Position numbers and translations under genes: made by a program. Positions 34,748 through 42,878 of a DNA stretch of 64,000 bases are shown here, one piece after another. Source of the stretch: Mesorhizobium sp. B2-1-1 (GTDB lineage Bacteria; Pseudomonadota; Alphaproteobacteria; Rhizobiales; Rhizobiaceae); the NCBI RefSeq assembly GCF_006442975.2, contig NZ_CP083954.1, positions 5,525,501 through 5,589,500 on the forward strand, written 5' to 3'. The notes beneath the pieces were generated by a model. That model did not search any database. It was not told where the DNA came from and worked only from the letters and a program-made list of their open reading frames with translations. Within the stretch, counting starts at the first letter, position 1; each line of letters starts with the position of its first letter.

Positions 34748-36972
34748 TCGATCATCGTCTTGGCCGGCCGCCGAAGCGGCACGTTTCTGGATGGCTCGTT
34801 CATCAGCCGCAATTGCGACCGCATCTCCTCCGCCACATGTTGCGCATCCATGCCGTCCTTCATGACCTGAGGCCGGATCAGGATGATCAGCTCCGTCCGC
34901 GTCGCGGAGTTCTGGTTGCTCCGGAAGGCGTCGCCGATGACGGGCAGATCGCCAAGCACCGGCACACCGTCGCGGCCGCGCTGCTGGCGTTCGCTGATCA
35001 GTCCGCCGAGCATCACGGTCTGGCCGCTGGTGACCGATACGGTCGAGCTGACCTTTCGTTGCGATATGGTCGGCGTCAGGGACTGGGCCTGGCTGCGCTG
35101 GACCGAGCTGATCTCCTGTTCGATGACGAGGCTGATCGTGCCGTTCCCGGTGATCCGGGGCAGAACCTTCAGGATCACGCCGGTATCGCGGAACTCGACG
35201 TTGTTGACGACCGGCGCTTCGGGATCGGTGACGGACTGCGCGGTGCGGGTGACGATCGGTATTTCATCACCGACCTGCAGCAAGGCGGGTTTGTTGTCGA
35301 GCACCACTACCGAGGGCGAGGAAAGCACCTTGACCTCGGTAACGCCGCGCAGCGCATCGATGACAACGCGCGGCTCGGTGTCGGGGCCAAGCAGCAGGTT
35401 GAAGCCCGGAAGCGTTCGCGACAGCACGGCCTTGCTGGCTTCCTGGAACAGACCGACCGATCCGTGGTTGCCGCCCACGCCGATATCATTGGATTTCAGG
35501 AAGAACTGCACGCCATAGCGCAGCTCGTTGGTCAGGGTGACCTCGGCTATCGTCGCTTCGATAGCGACCTGCTCTTGCGGCCGGTCGAGTGCGGTGATCG
35601 CCTGTTCGATCAGCCGTTGCTGGTCGGGCCGCCCGTAGATGAGAATGGTGTTGTTTTCGGGGTTCGCGGCGATGCGCACGCCGCTTTGCGACCCACCACC
35701 GCCCGGGATAGGCTGGTCGGTTTCGCCAGCGGGGGCCGGCAGGCTATCCGCCATGCGCTGATCCGGCGTCGCAGTGGCCGCCTGCGAACCGTTTGCGCCC
35801 TGATTCTGGCCGTCAGCCTGCGAGCCGGGCGGAAACTGCGAGGCCGGGTCTTCTGAAGCCGACGATGCCGGGGCGCCGTTGAATATTTCGTTGACCATCG
35901 ATGCAAGGCGCCGTGGCTCCAGGTGCTGGACCTTGTACACCCGCAAATTGGAGGCAGACGCGTCGATCCGGTCGAGCCGCTCGATCCAGCTCGCCGCGCG
36001 CTGCAACTGGTTGCGCGTCTTCGCCACCACCAGAATCGCATTGCTGCGCTCGATCGGCTCGACCCTGATCGTGTTGCGTCCGCGACCGCCCTCCCCGATG
36101 TCGAGCACGCGGGTCAGCTCGGGCATCATGGTGGCCGCGCTGGAATTGTTGACAGGGAAAATGCCGACTGACTGGTCGGCCAGCCAGTCCTGGTCGAAAG
36201 AGCGCGCTGCTTCGATCGCCGCAGTCCGCTCCGCCGCCGTCCCCTGGAAGATCAGCGCGTTGCGGCTGGGATCCTCGCGCACCATGCCGGGACGGGCGAC
36301 GAAGTTTTCGAGCAGCGGCAGGATCGTGCTGGCGGAAACGTTTTTCAGGGGAAACACCGTGACGGCGTAGCCAGGCTGGATGGTGGTGCCCGGATCGAGT
36401 TGGGCGGCTCCGAACGCTTCGTTCGCAGGTATCAGCCGCAGACGGTCGCTTTCGCGCATCATGGCCACGCCGCTGCTGTGCAGCGCGGACTCGAACATGG
36501 TGAGGATTTCCGCGGCCGGCGTAGGCTTCGACGTCGTGATCGATACCTTGCCCGCGATTCTGGGGTCGAGCGAGTAGCTGATCCCCAGCACCTCGCCCAG
36601 CACCGTGCGGGCCGCGACTTTGATCTCGGCCTCCTCGAGGTTGACCTCGAACTTTTCGCCGCTCAGCCGCTCGAGCGACTTGCGCTCGCCGGCAGTCAGC
36701 TGCTGTTGGTATCCGTAGTATACTTCACCCTGCCGGTTGTTCTGCGTGCGGCCGAAGCCGAGCCTCGACAGAAAACCGCCGCCGGAAGGTTTGCGCGCAC
36801 TCAAATCTGCGTTCGCGACCTTGTCCAGGGCATCCGGCCGCGCGGCAACGTCTCCAAGATAATCACCAGTGGAGGTACACGCGGCCACTACCGCCAAGAG
36901 GCAGGCCGCCGCGCCTCTGCGAACCCACACGGAACAGGCATTTGGGGCACTGCCTTGCCGACCTACGCTCAC
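34744..36972 (-). CDS. gspD: type II secretion outer-membrane secretin GspD
   Basis: A 742-residue secretin, the outer-membrane gate of the T2SS. A lipoprotein-like signal ends VVAAC near residue 32. N-domains follow (FEVNLEEAEIKVAARTVLGE, GYAVTVFPLKNVSASTIL, then a Ser/Gln-rich linker). The secretin core has QVAIEATIAEVTLTNELRYG, VKVLSSPSVVVLDNKPAL and VTSGQTVMLGGLISE. The GTG start at 36972 overlaps the stop of a small upstream frame as GTGA. It heads the gspD-peptidase-gspK operon. Confidence 0.93.
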   Translation of the reverse strand: MSVGRQGSAPNACSVWVRRGAAACLLAVVAACTSTGDYLGDVAARPDALDKVANADLSARKPSGGGFLSRLGFGRTQNNRQGEVYYGYQQQLTAGERKSLERLSGEKFEVNLEEAEIKVAARTVLGEVLGISYSLDPRIAGKVSITTSKPTPAAEILTMFESALHSSGVAMMRESDRLRLIPANEAFGAAQLDPGTTIQPGYAVTVFPLKNVSASTILPLLENFVARPGMVREDPSRNALIFQGTAAERTAAIEAARSFDQDWLADQSVGIFPVNNSSAATMMPELTRVLDIGEGGRGRNTIRVEPIERSNAILVVAKTRNQLQRAASWIERLDRIDASASNLRVYKVQHLEPRRLASMVNEIFNGAPASSASEDPASQFPPGSQADGQNQGANGSQAATATPDQRMADSLPAPAGETDQPIPGGGGSQSGVRIAANPENNTILIYGRPDQQRLIEQAITALDRPQEQVAIEATIAEVTLTNELRYGVQFFLKSNDIGVGGNHGSVGLFQEASKAVLSRTLPGFNLLLGPDTEPRVVIDALRGVTEVKVLSSPSVVVLDNKPALLQVGDEIPIVTRTAQSVTDPEAPVVNNVEFRDTGVILKVLPRITGNGTISLVIEQEISSVQRSQAQSLTPTISQRKVSSTVSVTSGQTVMLGGLISERQQRGRDGVPVLGDLPVIGDAFRSNQNSATRTELIILIRPQVMKDGMDAQHVAEEMRSQLRLMNEPSRNVPLRRPAKTMIE

Positions 36973-37163
36973 CTACACACCCAACCCAAGCCTACGCCCG
37001 GCGCCTCGGGAAAGTACCGTTCTATGACGCTTGAAAACCACAAGGCACGCTTTCTGCTTCCCGCTTGGACACCGTACACCTCGTCGACCTCGGTCAGCCC
37101 GAGGTAGGTGAAGAACTCGAACTTATGCCGCGATTCGACATGGACCTGCGCCAGCGGCTGCAA
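36969..37163 (-). CDS. hypothetical ORF overlapping the gspD start
   Basis: A frame with coding-like composition (SRHKFEFFTYLGLTEVDEVY, then GVQAGSRKRALWFSSVIERY) ends in a TGA that overlaps the gspD GTG. It stays open upstream to ~37240, where GGAGGAG follows the dctM stop, but no ATG/GTG/TTG begins it there; the first usual start is TTG 37163. It may be the tail of a lost gene or a real coupled leader for gspD. No family recognised. This is the only candidate in the 297-nt gap 36973-37269. Confidence 0.3.
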   Translation of the reverse strand: MQPLAQVHVESRHKFEFFTYLGLTEVDEVYGVQAGSRKRALWFSSVIERYFPEAPGVGLGWVCR

Positions 37164-37269
37164 CTCCTCCCGCGTCAGGGCCCCGCCGACGTCGTCGTTG
37201 AGGCCCTGCTCGCATGGGCGGCAAAGCCATCGTCGAATGTTCAGCCTAACTCCTCCACGGTTGGGATTC

Positions 37270-38547
37270 TCAATGGAACCAGCCCGCTGGCACGGTCACC
37301 AATGCCGGGAACAGAACCAGCAGCACGATGAGGACCATCTCGGCCAGAAGGAAAGGCCACACACCTCTCAGGGCCGACCCCATTGAAACTTTGCTGATTC
37401 CGCACACCGTGTTGAGGACAGTTCCGACAGGGGGCGTAATCATGCCGACCGCGGCGGTCATGATGAACATGACCCCAAAATAGATCGGGTCGATCCCGGC
37501 CGCCGTTACGAGCGGCATGAGGATGGGTACCAGTATGGTGATCGAAGGTGCGAAATCGAGCACCATGCCGATGACAAAGATCGCCAGAACGATCATGGCC
37601 ATCAGCAGGATCGGCATATCGATGAAAGGACTGAGGAGAGTAACGAGCTGGGCGGGCAGACTGGCGATCGTCATCATGAAGCCGGTGACCACGGAGGCTG
37701 CCACCAGCAGCATGATTACTGCCGTCATTCGACCGGCGTCGAGCAGCGCGTCAAAGAGCAGCCGCGGCGTCAGCTCCCGATAAACAACCAGCCCCACGAA
37801 CAGTGCATAGAAGGCTGCAACGACGCCGGCCTCCGTGGGGGTGAAGATGCCGAACCGCAGTCCGACCAGGATAATCACCGGCAGCATCAACGCCCAACCG
37901 GCGGTCAGAATGGCTTTCGGGATGTCCCTGCGCGGGAGTTTGGGCTGGACCGCCGACGTTTCCTTTCTGGAGACGATCCACCAAGTCACCACTAGGCTCA
38001 GCCCCATCAGGATCCCTGGCACGATTCCGGCGAGGAATAAGCCGACGATGGAAATGTTTGCGGTGACGCCCAGGATGATGAATCCGACAGAGGGCGGGAT
38101 CACGGGGGCAATGATGCCCGTCGCCGCCATCAAGCCCGAGGCGCGACTCATGCTGTAGCCCGCATCGCGCATAAGAGGGATCAGCATGACGGCAAGCGTC
38201 GCCGTATCCGCGATTGCCGATCCGGAGAGGCTGGCCATCAGCAAGCCCGTGCCGATGACCACGTAACCGAGGCCGCCACGTATGTGACCGAAGAGCGCCA
38301 GGGCCACGTTCACGATGCGGCGGGAGAGGCCGCCGGCGTTCATGAGCTCGCCGGCAATGAGAAAGAACGGGATCGCCATCAGCGGATAGCTGTCAGCGCC
38401 ATTGACCAGCCTCTGCGCCAGAATCTGTGCATCCAGATTTCCCATCAGCATCATCATCGCGACGCCCGACAGCATCAGGGCGAAGGCGATTGGAATCCCG
38501 ATGCCCATTGCACCGAGGAGTGAACCTATGAAGACCAAGCCGCTCAC
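37270..38547 (-). CDS. dctM: TRAP transporter large permease DctM
   Basis: A 425-residue, multi-helix membrane protein that carries solute with sodium or proton coupling. Family blocks are MAIPFFLIAGELMNAGGLSR, SASLSGSAIADTATL in pattern (here MASLSGSAIADTATLAVMLI), GLMAATGIIAPVIPPSVGFI and ITPPVGTVLNTVCG. The GTG start at 38547 overlaps the dctQ stop as GTGA. It works with DctQ and the binding protein encoded at 27.2-28.2 kb, or another outside the window. Confidence 0.93.
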   Translation of the reverse strand: MSGLVFIGSLLGAMGIGIPIAFALMLSGVAMMMLMGNLDAQILAQRLVNGADSYPLMAIPFFLIAGELMNAGGLSRRIVNVALALFGHIRGGLGYVVIGTGLLMASLSGSAIADTATLAVMLIPLMRDAGYSMSRASGLMAATGIIAPVIPPSVGFIILGVTANISIVGLFLAGIVPGILMGLSLVVTWWIVSRKETSAVQPKLPRRDIPKAILTAGWALMLPVIILVGLRFGIFTPTEAGVVAAFYALFVGLVVYRELTPRLLFDALLDAGRMTAVIMLLVAASVVTGFMMTIASLPAQLVTLLSPFIDMPILLMAMIVLAIFVIGMVLDFAPSITILVPILMPLVTAAGIDPIYFGVMFIMTAAVGMITPPVGTVLNTVCGISKVSMGSALRGVWPFLLAEMVLIVLLVLFPALVTVPAGWFH

Positions 38548-39089
38548 GGTGTTTTCTCCGAAACTAGCGCGGGGGACACGGCCGGTGGCGGCACATCGAT
38601 CTCTGCTCCCGACCACGGGGCGGGCAGGATGCCGCGCAGCGAGCGCCACAGATCAAGAAGGAGGATCAGAGCCATCATGATGGCAGCGGTAATACCCGCG
38701 GCGTAGATGGCCCCGACGGGAATTCCCGACAGTGCTTGGACGTTGCCCCATTCGATCACGGTGAGTGACCAGCTGCCTTGTGCCAGGAGCCAGCAGCACC
38801 AAAGCATCAAGCCATACGAAACAAGAAAGCAGACGAAGCGCGCCCTGCGAGGCAACCGGACCACCAATGAGTCGACGCCGAGATGCGCGCCCTTGGCTAG
38901 GGCCACCACGGATCCCATAAAGATGATCCAGACGAGGACCACACGGGAGACTTCAACGGCAAACGGAATGCCTGAGCTGAAGCCGTAGCGTAGCACGACA
39001 TTTGTAAAGATTAGGATGCTGATGACGGCCATGCCGACGACGACGAAGACGTCAAAAGCCTTGAAAAGCCACTGTAACGGCGTGGTCAT
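38544..39089 (-). CDS. dctQ: TRAP transporter small permease DctQ
   Basis: A 181-residue protein with four membrane helices. The N-terminal block VFVVVGMAVISILIFTNVVL with RYGFSSGIPFAVEVSR, then WIIFMGSVVALAKGAHLGVD, is diagnostic of the DctQ family. ATG 39089 follows GGGAG at six bases. It is translationally coupled to dctM. The gap 39090-39302 upstream holds no gene. Confidence 0.9.
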   Translation of the reverse strand: MTTPLQWLFKAFDVFVVVGMAVISILIFTNVVLRYGFSSGIPFAVEVSRVVLVWIIFMGSVVALAKGAHLGVDSLVVRLPRRARFVCFLVSYGLMLWCCWLLAQGSWSLTVIEWGNVQALSGIPVGAIYAAGITAAIMMALILLLDLWRSLRGILPAPWSGAEIDVPPPAVSPALVSEKTP

Positions 39090-39302
39090 AACTGCTCCCA
39101 AAAGGTTGTGCGCGCATGCATCGATCCTTGCGGCACTCTGACGAGAATCCGCAGACCGTGAGCAGGGAGCCTCCAGCATGCTGATGGGGTAGAAACACCC
39201 AATCGCGTGATGAAGGCCTGTCCTGCTCATCCGGTCGAACAGCGCAGGGGTAAAGCCAACGATCCCTCCAACCAGTAGGAGGTCCCGGGCGAGCTTCCGG
39301 TG

Positions 39303-39593
39303 TCAGACACCTTCCACCACGGCCAGATGTGCCTTGGCATGCTTCTCGCGGGCCTTGATCGCCGTCTGATACTCTGGAGAGTTGTAGCAGGCGAGAGCGG
39401 TCTCGTAGTCCCTGAACTCGATGACCGCCAGGCGGTTCGCGTGAGGGCCCTCCATGACCTGGCTCGTTCCCGCGCGAACGACGAAGGACGCCCCGTATTT
39501 GTCGAATGCTGCCTTGTTCAAGGCAATGTATTCTTTATAGCCCTCATGGTCCGCGATATCGACCATTGCAACCCAGTATCCTTTTTTGGTCAT
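39303..39593 (-). CDS. DUF1330 family protein
   Basis: A 96-residue ferredoxin-like-fold protein: KKGYWVAMVDIADHEGYKEY, then the core FVVRAGTSQVMEG and RLAVIEFRDYETALACYNS, closing YQTAIKAREKHAK. ATG 39593 follows GAGGAAG. DUF1330 proteins are dimeric alpha-beta barrels, often beside catabolic genes; their activity is mostly unknown. It is the first gene of the minus-strand dctQ-dctM unit and divergent from the IclR gene, sharing the operator region. Confidence 0.9.
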   Translation of the reverse strand: MTKKGYWVAMVDIADHEGYKEYIALNKAAFDKYGASFVVRAGTSQVMEGPHANRLAVIEFRDYETALACYNSPEYQTAIKAREKHAKAHLAVVEGV

Positions 39594-39737
39594 CTGCTTC
39601 CTCTCCCACAGAAATTCCCATACCCTCTCGCGGAAGATACGGACGTCCCGATGCATTCAAATTCGCCACAAGTGCGTTTGCCGTTGATCCTCCTCGATCA
39701 CACGGCTAGAACCGAAACTACGACGCTGACTACAATA

Positions 39738-39752
39738 TGGACAGCTTGTCCA
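39738..39752. promoter_or_regulatory. palindromic operator candidate between DUF1330 and iclR
   Basis: TGGACA-gct-TGTCCA is a perfect inverted repeat in the divergent promoter region 39594-39804, preceded by ACAATA as at the other sites. It lies 53 nt upstream of the iclR ATG, where autoregulation would be expected. Confidence 0.55.
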
Positions 39753-39804
39753 AAAGCGTGTAGTACCACCATGTTTCGTTGTCAAGCTTGCAAGGAGATG
39801 CGCC

Positions 39805-40614
39805 ATGGGCCTAAGTGAGCTCCAGGACGAAGCCGATGAGAGAGCTTCTACTCACGTGCAGGGAGCGGCCTCGTTCTCGAAGTTCATCACGGTGCTGCAG
39901 ATCATCGCGGATGCCCCTGGAACCTTGGACATTGCCCAACTGACAAAGTGCGCGCCATTTCCCCGGGGGACGGTCTACCGTCTCGTTTCGGCGCTCACGG
40001 CGGAGGGACTCATCACACAGTCGGGAGAGGGTGGAACGTTCCGCTTGGGGCCGCGCCTCCTCCAGCTTGCTGCCAAGACCTGGGAGGACTCCGACTTGCG
40101 GACGATCGCCAGGGATTTTCTGGTTTCGCTCCGCGACGCAACCGATGAGGCGGTTCACCTTGCGGTGCCCAGCAACAACCGGATGGTCTACATAGACAAG
40201 TTGGTGGGCTCCAGCAGGGTTCAGATGAAAACCAGCATTGGCGGCCAGGTTGAACTTCACTCGACATCCGTGGGTAAGGCGTGGCTGTCTGGTCTGCCAG
40301 ACCAGCGGCTGTTGGAAGTCATCAAGAGCCTGGATCTGAGACGCCATACCGCCAAGACGTTCACGACACCCGAAGCGCTGTTCGATGAGTTGAAGCGGAC
40401 GCGCGAGCAAGGGTTCGCGTTCGATGACGAGGAGAACGAACCGGATATCCGCTGTCTCGGCAGCCCGATCTTCAATCGTTCGGGGGAACCGATCGGAGCG
40501 GTCAGCATCAGCATGCCGGTGTACCGGCACGACGCTCGGCGCCACGAGCTCTGCGCAAGGCTGGTGCGTCAAACGGCGAAACAGATCAGTGGCGAATTGT
40601 CCAGGATGGTGTAG
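39805..40614 (+). CDS. IclR-family transcriptional regulator
   Basis: A 269-residue regulator. The winged HTH covers about residues 25-85 (LDIAQLTKCAPFPRGTVYRL, VSALTAEGLITQSG). The effector-binding domain follows (LRDATDEAVHLAVPSNNRMV, ELHSTSVGKAWLSG, then GFAFDDEENEPDIRCLGSPI and AVSISMPVYR). AAGGAG lies six bases before the ATG. It sits at the centre of the catabolic genes and is the best candidate to bind the palindromes at 29611, 30948, 31080, 39738 and 50318, in response to a small acid ligand. Confidence 0.92.
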   Translation: MGLSELQDEADERASTHVQGAASFSKFITVLQIIADAPGTLDIAQLTKCAPFPRGTVYRLVSALTAEGLITQSGEGGTFRLGPRLLQLAAKTWEDSDLRTIARDFLVSLRDATDEAVHLAVPSNNRMVYIDKLVGSSRVQMKTSIGGQVELHSTSVGKAWLSGLPDQRLLEVIKSLDLRRHTAKTFTTPEALFDELKRTREQGFAFDDEENEPDIRCLGSPIFNRSGEPIGAVSISMPVYRHDARRHELCARLVRQTAKQISGELSRMV

Positions 40615-40693
40615 CGCCGGGCGCGCCACCGCGTCCATCGCCACCATCGACGTACCGCTTTAACGGCATCGCTATCATTCGACGCTGAGGAAG

Positions 40694-40930
40694 ATGGCTG
40701 ATCCAACAGCACCGAAACAGCCTTGGGGGCCGTTCAAGCCAGGTCAGTCCGGAACCCGGCAGGCAGGCCCGAAGGGGCCCACAACAAGCTCGTTGAAGCA
40801 TGCCTCGAAGACATGCTCGCGGATTGGGAGGCCAACGTGCCAGCAGCCATTGGCAAGAAGCGAGAGAAAAAGCCAGACGCACACCTCGAAATCGCCGCTT
40901 CGATCCTGCCGCGAGACTTGCCGCACCAGA
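40694..40930 (+). pseudogene. DUF5681-type phage-derived gene, frameshifted
   Basis: The frame from ATG 40694 reads PWGPFKPGQSG. After a shift near 40750 the +1 frame continues NPAGRPEGAHNKLVEACLED, MLADWEANVPAAIG and LEIAASILPRDLP. Together these make a DUF5681 domain (FKPGQSGNPAGRPKG...). A one-base lesion separates the two halves, and the 3' part runs into a transposase remnant. The product is probably not made. Confidence 0.6.
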
Positions 40931-41090
40931 TCGACAAGCGGCAGCCCTTCGTCAATGCCTTCGCCCACCGCTACAACCGTCACAGGGCACACGACGCTCT
41001 CGACGAATCAACTAAGCCGAGTATCTCAAGACCTTCAGCGGCGCGCCCCGCAGGCCTCCTCACATGTCTTGAACCAGGACATCCTCCAGG
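40931..41090 (+). pseudogene. transposase C-terminal remnant
   Basis: AFAHRYNRHRAHDAL followed, in another frame, by EYLKTFSGAP matches the tail of integrase-core transposases (...YNxxRPHxALxxxTPxEYLK). Two or more frame changes are present. This is a scar of an old insertion between the IclR gene and the metal operon. Confidence 0.5.
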
Positions 41091-41483
41091 ATGACACCAA
41101 GCGAACTCACTGTGCCGGAATGGCTGCGACGATCTCAGGCGATAGCCTGGGTGACATTGCTTGGCATGCTCTTCCATATCGCATTTGCTTTCGGACACAT
41201 CGATGGCCCGACGCATAGAAACGGCTTGCTCTTATCCAGCTTCGAGCGGTCGCTCGCAGGATCCGGAGAAGGGCCCGCGTCGGGGCACCACGACGACAAG
41301 TCCCAGGGCCGTTGTGACATATGCATCATCGGCTCCATGGGAGCCGCACTGCCGGCGCCTGCGGCAGTTCATGTCCTTTCCGAGCTCACCTTCTACGCGA
41401 TCGACTGGGTCGCGACTGCGGCGCGCCCGGACACCAGAGAACTCTCTTCACACTACGACATCCGCGGCCCTTCGCGAGCTTGA
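41091..41483 (+). CDS. DUF2946-like protein of a Zrg-type metal operon
   Basis: A 130-residue protein with one N-terminal membrane helix (AIAWVTLLGMLFHIAFAFG), then a His/Asp patch (GHHDDKSQGRCDIC) whose Cys-x-x-Cys fits DUF2946 proteins. These occur with DUF2796 and ABC genes in metal-regulated operons. It is first of five plus-strand genes. No clear ribosome site precedes the ATG, and an in-frame GTG seven codons later is possible. I saw no Zur-type box upstream. A function in zinc or copper handling is inferred. Confidence 0.65.
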   Translation: MTPSELTVPEWLRRSQAIAWVTLLGMLFHIAFAFGHIDGPTHRNGLLLSSFERSLAGSGEGPASGHHDDKSQGRCDICIIGSMGAALPAPAAVHVLSELTFYAIDWVATAARPDTRELSSHYDIRGPSRA

Positions 41484-41536
41484 ATGGATGGCTGAACTGC
41501 CGCTTCTCGCGGTCGCGCAACGCGCCGACACTTGTT

Positions 41537-42154
41537 ATGGCGGCTAATGACCATATCGATCTGGAGAGACAGAGATGGGATTGCATCACCACACCGGGAC
41601 GTTGTTTGCCGCTGGTGTTTATTGTTATTTCGACGGCGCACGCAGAAGAAGATCGTCGAGAGCTTGGACCACATGTTCATGGACACGGGACATTGGCGAT
41701 CGCTTTCGAGGCCAACAATGTTGAGATGGAGCTCGCTGCCCCTGGCATGGATATTGTCGGGTTTGAGCACGAAGCTGAAACCGCGGAGCAGAAGAGCGCC
41801 GTCGAGACCGCGCTCGCCGACCTTAAGGAACCCTTGAAGCTCTTCGCGATGCCCGACTCCGCAGGGTGCACCGTCACCTCCGCCGACGTCAAAGTCGTCG
41901 CGGAAGAACATGAGGACCACCCTGCTACCGCGGAGGCTGGTGAGGCCGCGGGTTCTGAAGAGCACGGGACCCATCACACCGAGTTCCGAGCAACTTATGC
42001 TCTCGCCTGCGCGGATACTGCCCAGGCCGCGTGGCTCGACTTCCCCTTCTTCGATCGCTTCGCCGGATCCTGGAAACTCGGCGTGACGGTCGTCGATGCC
42101 AATGGACAGACCGCTTTCGAGGTGTCCCGCGAGGCGCGCTATCTGGAGAGATGA
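41537..42154 (+). CDS. DUF2796 (ZrgA-like) periplasmic metal-binding protein; start possibly frameshifted
   Basis: The mature part is clear: ISTAHAEED ends a signal peptide, then GPHVHGHGTLAIAFE, ELAAPGMDIVGFEHEA, ADLKEPLKLFA, a His/Glu-rich linker (EEHEDHPATAEAG, EEHGTHH) and FPFFDRFAGSWKLGVTVV. DUF2796 proteins such as Vibrio ZrgA bind zinc in the periplasm. The 5' end is odd: ATG 41537 in this frame lacks a ribosome site, whereas ATG 41575 with GGAGAGACAG ahead of it starts MGLHHHTGTLFAAG in another frame. A one-base indel between ~41580 and 41625 would join them into a normal signal peptide. Confidence 0.75.
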   Translation: MAANDHIDLERQRWDCITTPGRCLPLVFIVISTAHAEEDRRELGPHVHGHGTLAIAFEANNVEMELAAPGMDIVGFEHEAETAEQKSAVETALADLKEPLKLFAMPDSAGCTVTSADVKVVAEEHEDHPATAEAGEAAGSEEHGTHHTEFRATYALACADTAQAAWLDFPFFDRFAGSWKLGVTVVDANGQTAFEVSREARYLER

Positions 42155-42155
42155 G

Positions 42156-42878
42156 ATGAACGCGGACGCCGCGACGGACGCCGTGCGCTTGCACGGCGTC
42201 GAATACAGGTGGAACGCGCGAGACCCGTTTTGCCTCTCAATCGGCGAGTTCGAAGTTTCCCGCGGTGAGCGTCTTCTGCTGCTTGGCGCATCCGGTAGCG
42301 GAAAATCGACGCTCCTCAGCTTGCTGACAGGCATCGCGTTGGCGCAAGCTGGGCGCTTGGAAGTCCTCGGGCAACGGCTTGACGAATTGAGCGGCAGCGG
42401 GCGCGATCGGTTTCGGGCGGAACATTTTGGCATCATCTTTCAGATGTTCAATCTTCTTCCCTACGGCGCCGTCATCGACAATGTGCTGTTACCGCTCAGC
42501 TTCGCACCGGAACGTCGCGCCCGCGCAACGGCCGCGGGAGGCGCGGAGAGCGAAGCCCGGCGCCTCTTGTCGGCCCTGGGACTTCCGGCGGATATCGGGC
42601 AGCAGACGGCGGCCACCCTGAGCGTCGGTCAGCAGCAACGCGTCGCGACGGCGCGGGCGCTCATCGGCTCCCCCGATATTGTTGTCGCCGACGAGCCTAC
42701 ATCGGCTCTCGACGACGATCGGCAGCAGGATTTTCTCGACCTGCTGTTCGGCCAGATCGAGGCCACAAAGGCAACTCTGATCATGGTCAGTCACGACCGC
42801 CGCTTGGCGCAGCATTTCACGCGGGCGATCCAGCTCAACGACATCCTTACAACGTCGAAAAGCCGAGCCCGGGCATGA
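42156..42878 (+). CDS. ABC transporter ATP-binding protein (LolD/MacB-like)
   Basis: A 240-residue ATPase: Walker A LLGASGSGKSTLL near residue 45, Q-loop FQMFNLLPYG, signature LSVGQQQRVATARAL (LSxGQ), Walker B IVVADEPTSALDD and H-loop MVSHDRR. ATG 42156 follows GGAGAG one base after the DUF2796 stop. It pairs with the FtsX-like permease that overlaps its 3' end. In Zrg-type systems this pair is part of a zinc-related transporter. Confidence 0.92.
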   Translation: MNADAATDAVRLHGVEYRWNARDPFCLSIGEFEVSRGERLLLLGASGSGKSTLLSLLTGIALAQAGRLEVLGQRLDELSGSGRDRFRAEHFGIIFQMFNLLPYGAVIDNVLLPLSFAPERRARATAAGGAESEARRLLSALGLPADIGQQTAATLSVGQQQRVATARALIGSPDIVVADEPTSALDDDRQQDFLDLLFGQIEATKATLIMVSHDRRLAQHFTRAIQLNDILTTSKSRARA

